Assembly: GCA_964036155.1 (NCBI GenBank)
Contig: OZ038422.1
Coordinates: 29,039,201-29,103,200, forward strand
Reading direction: 5' to 3'
Source: Diploscapter coronatus
Lineage: Eukaryota; Nematoda; Chromadorea; Rhabditida; Rhabditidae
DNA length: 64,000 bases
Shown: positions 63,333 to 64,000 of the stretch, piece after piece
Layout: the number at the start of each line of letters is the position of its first letter
Position numbering within the stretch: position 1 is the first letter of the stretch
Made by a program: the position numbers and the translations under genes
Notes under the pieces: model-generated
What the model was told of the DNA's origin: nothing
What the model saw: the letters and a program-made list of their open reading frames with translations, nothing else
Database searches by the model: none

Positions 63333-63940
63333 GAGAAATACGTCATTTTACTTTTTACTCTGCAAAGTTCGAACAACTCTTGAGAAGTAAAATGGTGAGA
63401 AAATTATTCAAGAGAATAGATTTTCAAACAACTCAAACGATATCACTCAATACGGTGTCATATTTTATTTTTATCAATTTGTTTATCAGATTTCTATTAC
63501 TATTATGCTTCAGAGAAATACAAGCCTTATCATGATAAGAAAAATCCATCATTTTGGCACGATGTTAGAAATATTTTAGTTCTCTTCGTTGTTTCGTGAA
63601 GTGTAGGCTTTCCTTTGGTTCGCTTTTACTCGTCAATAAACATGAAAACACGTTGCGGCGAAATAGCCGATTTTGTTCGAATTCTGCCTTTTCACGTGAT
63701 TGGTTTCACACCAATTTATCATATCTTATCATTTCTGACCATTTCATTAAATTCCAAATCAGGAATTCGGGAAAAGAATGGTTTTTTTTTTTTTTAAATA
63801 AACTTAATGGAAAAGTTTATCATTTTTTCATGATTTTTCTCGAACTGCTTTGCTATTTTTTCCGAAATTTCTTTAAACTCCTTCGATTCTTCGTGATTTT
63901 TTTAATTTTTGAAAATTTCAGGTGACGTCCCGCCTACGCG
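63333..63940. other. Spacer between the GDNF-receptor-like gene and the next gene
   Basis: T-rich with no supported exon. AATAAA at 63635-63640 is a possible poly(A) signal. ATTTCAG ending at 63921 is a likely trans-splice or splice acceptor 19 nt before the next start. Confidence 0.5.
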
Positions 63941-64000
63941 ATGGCGTTCCTGTGTATCGAGTCGGTGTCGCCCCAAATGGACGCCAATTTCAACGCCAAG
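63941..64000 (+). CDS. 5' end of a further gene, cut by the window edge
   Basis: ATG at 63941 opens MAFLCIESVSPQMDANFNAK and the frame is open to the last base. It follows TTTCAG and a short GC-richer leader (GTGACGTCCCGCCTACGCG), and its codon usage is typical of exons in this window rather than of the T-rich spacer. Twenty residues are too few to name it. Confidence 0.55.
   Translation, partial: MAFLCIESVSPQMDANFNAK

Noticed and set aside
1..64000. tRNA, rRNA, CRISPR arrays and autonomous transposons
   Set aside because: I looked for tRNA B-box-like GGTTCGANTC motifs with matching stems, spaced direct repeats, and transposase or reverse transcriptase motifs and found none I could support by eye.

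Overview
The window looks like nuclear DNA of a nematode. Genes are split by many short AT-rich introns, often 40-50 nt. Most 3' splice sites read TTTTCAG, several start codons lie just downstream of such a site as expected for spliced-leader trans-splicing, and long T-rich stretches precede genes on their own sense strand. There are no bacterial features (operons with ribosome binding sites, CRISPR, IS elements). All exon models were built by eye from reading frame, splice consensus and phase; no search was run.

Layout, left to right: (1) + strand secreted protein with a Delta/Serrate-N-terminus-like region and a fibrinogen-like C-terminal domain, 464-2733. (2) - strand secreted Pro/Gln-rich protein of unknown family, 3269-6701, convergent with (1). 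(3) 6.4 kb of gene-free divergent spacer. (4) + strand SLC7-type amino acid transporter, 13146-15599. (5) + strand CHK/DUF1679 kinase-like protein, 17336-19697. (6) + strand small tail-anchored PPxY protein whose single N-terminal exon is followed by five tandem copies of its C-terminal exon, 20233-22126. (7) + strand COPI coat subunit beta'-COP, 22973-30924, 24 exons. (8) 4.3 kb T-rich spacer. (9) + strand N-myristoylated adenylate-kinase-like protein with two degenerate kinase modules, 35212-39446. (10) - strand type II membrane protein with two ILEI/FAM3 domains and a POMGNT1/GT13-like domain, 41081-44500. (11) + strand small GYF-domain protein, 46630-48480. (12) + strand PCNA, 50235-52605, with two E2F-like sites upstream. 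(13) + strand GPI-anchored GDNF-receptor-like protein, 55261-63332. (14) the first 20 codons of a further + strand gene, from 63941.

The genes do not form one pathway. PCNA (replication) and beta'-COP (vesicle coat) are housekeeping anchors with secure identities. The others are accessory or lineage-variable genes: cell-surface and secreted proteins, a nutrient transporter, and three enzyme-family members that have changed key catalytic residues. The most unusual item is the tandem terminal-exon array at 20.2-22.1 kb, where all five copies compete for one donor and share one poly(A) signal. Three genes carry GC-AG introns, and several clean inverted repeats sit in introns, spacers and a 3' UTR.
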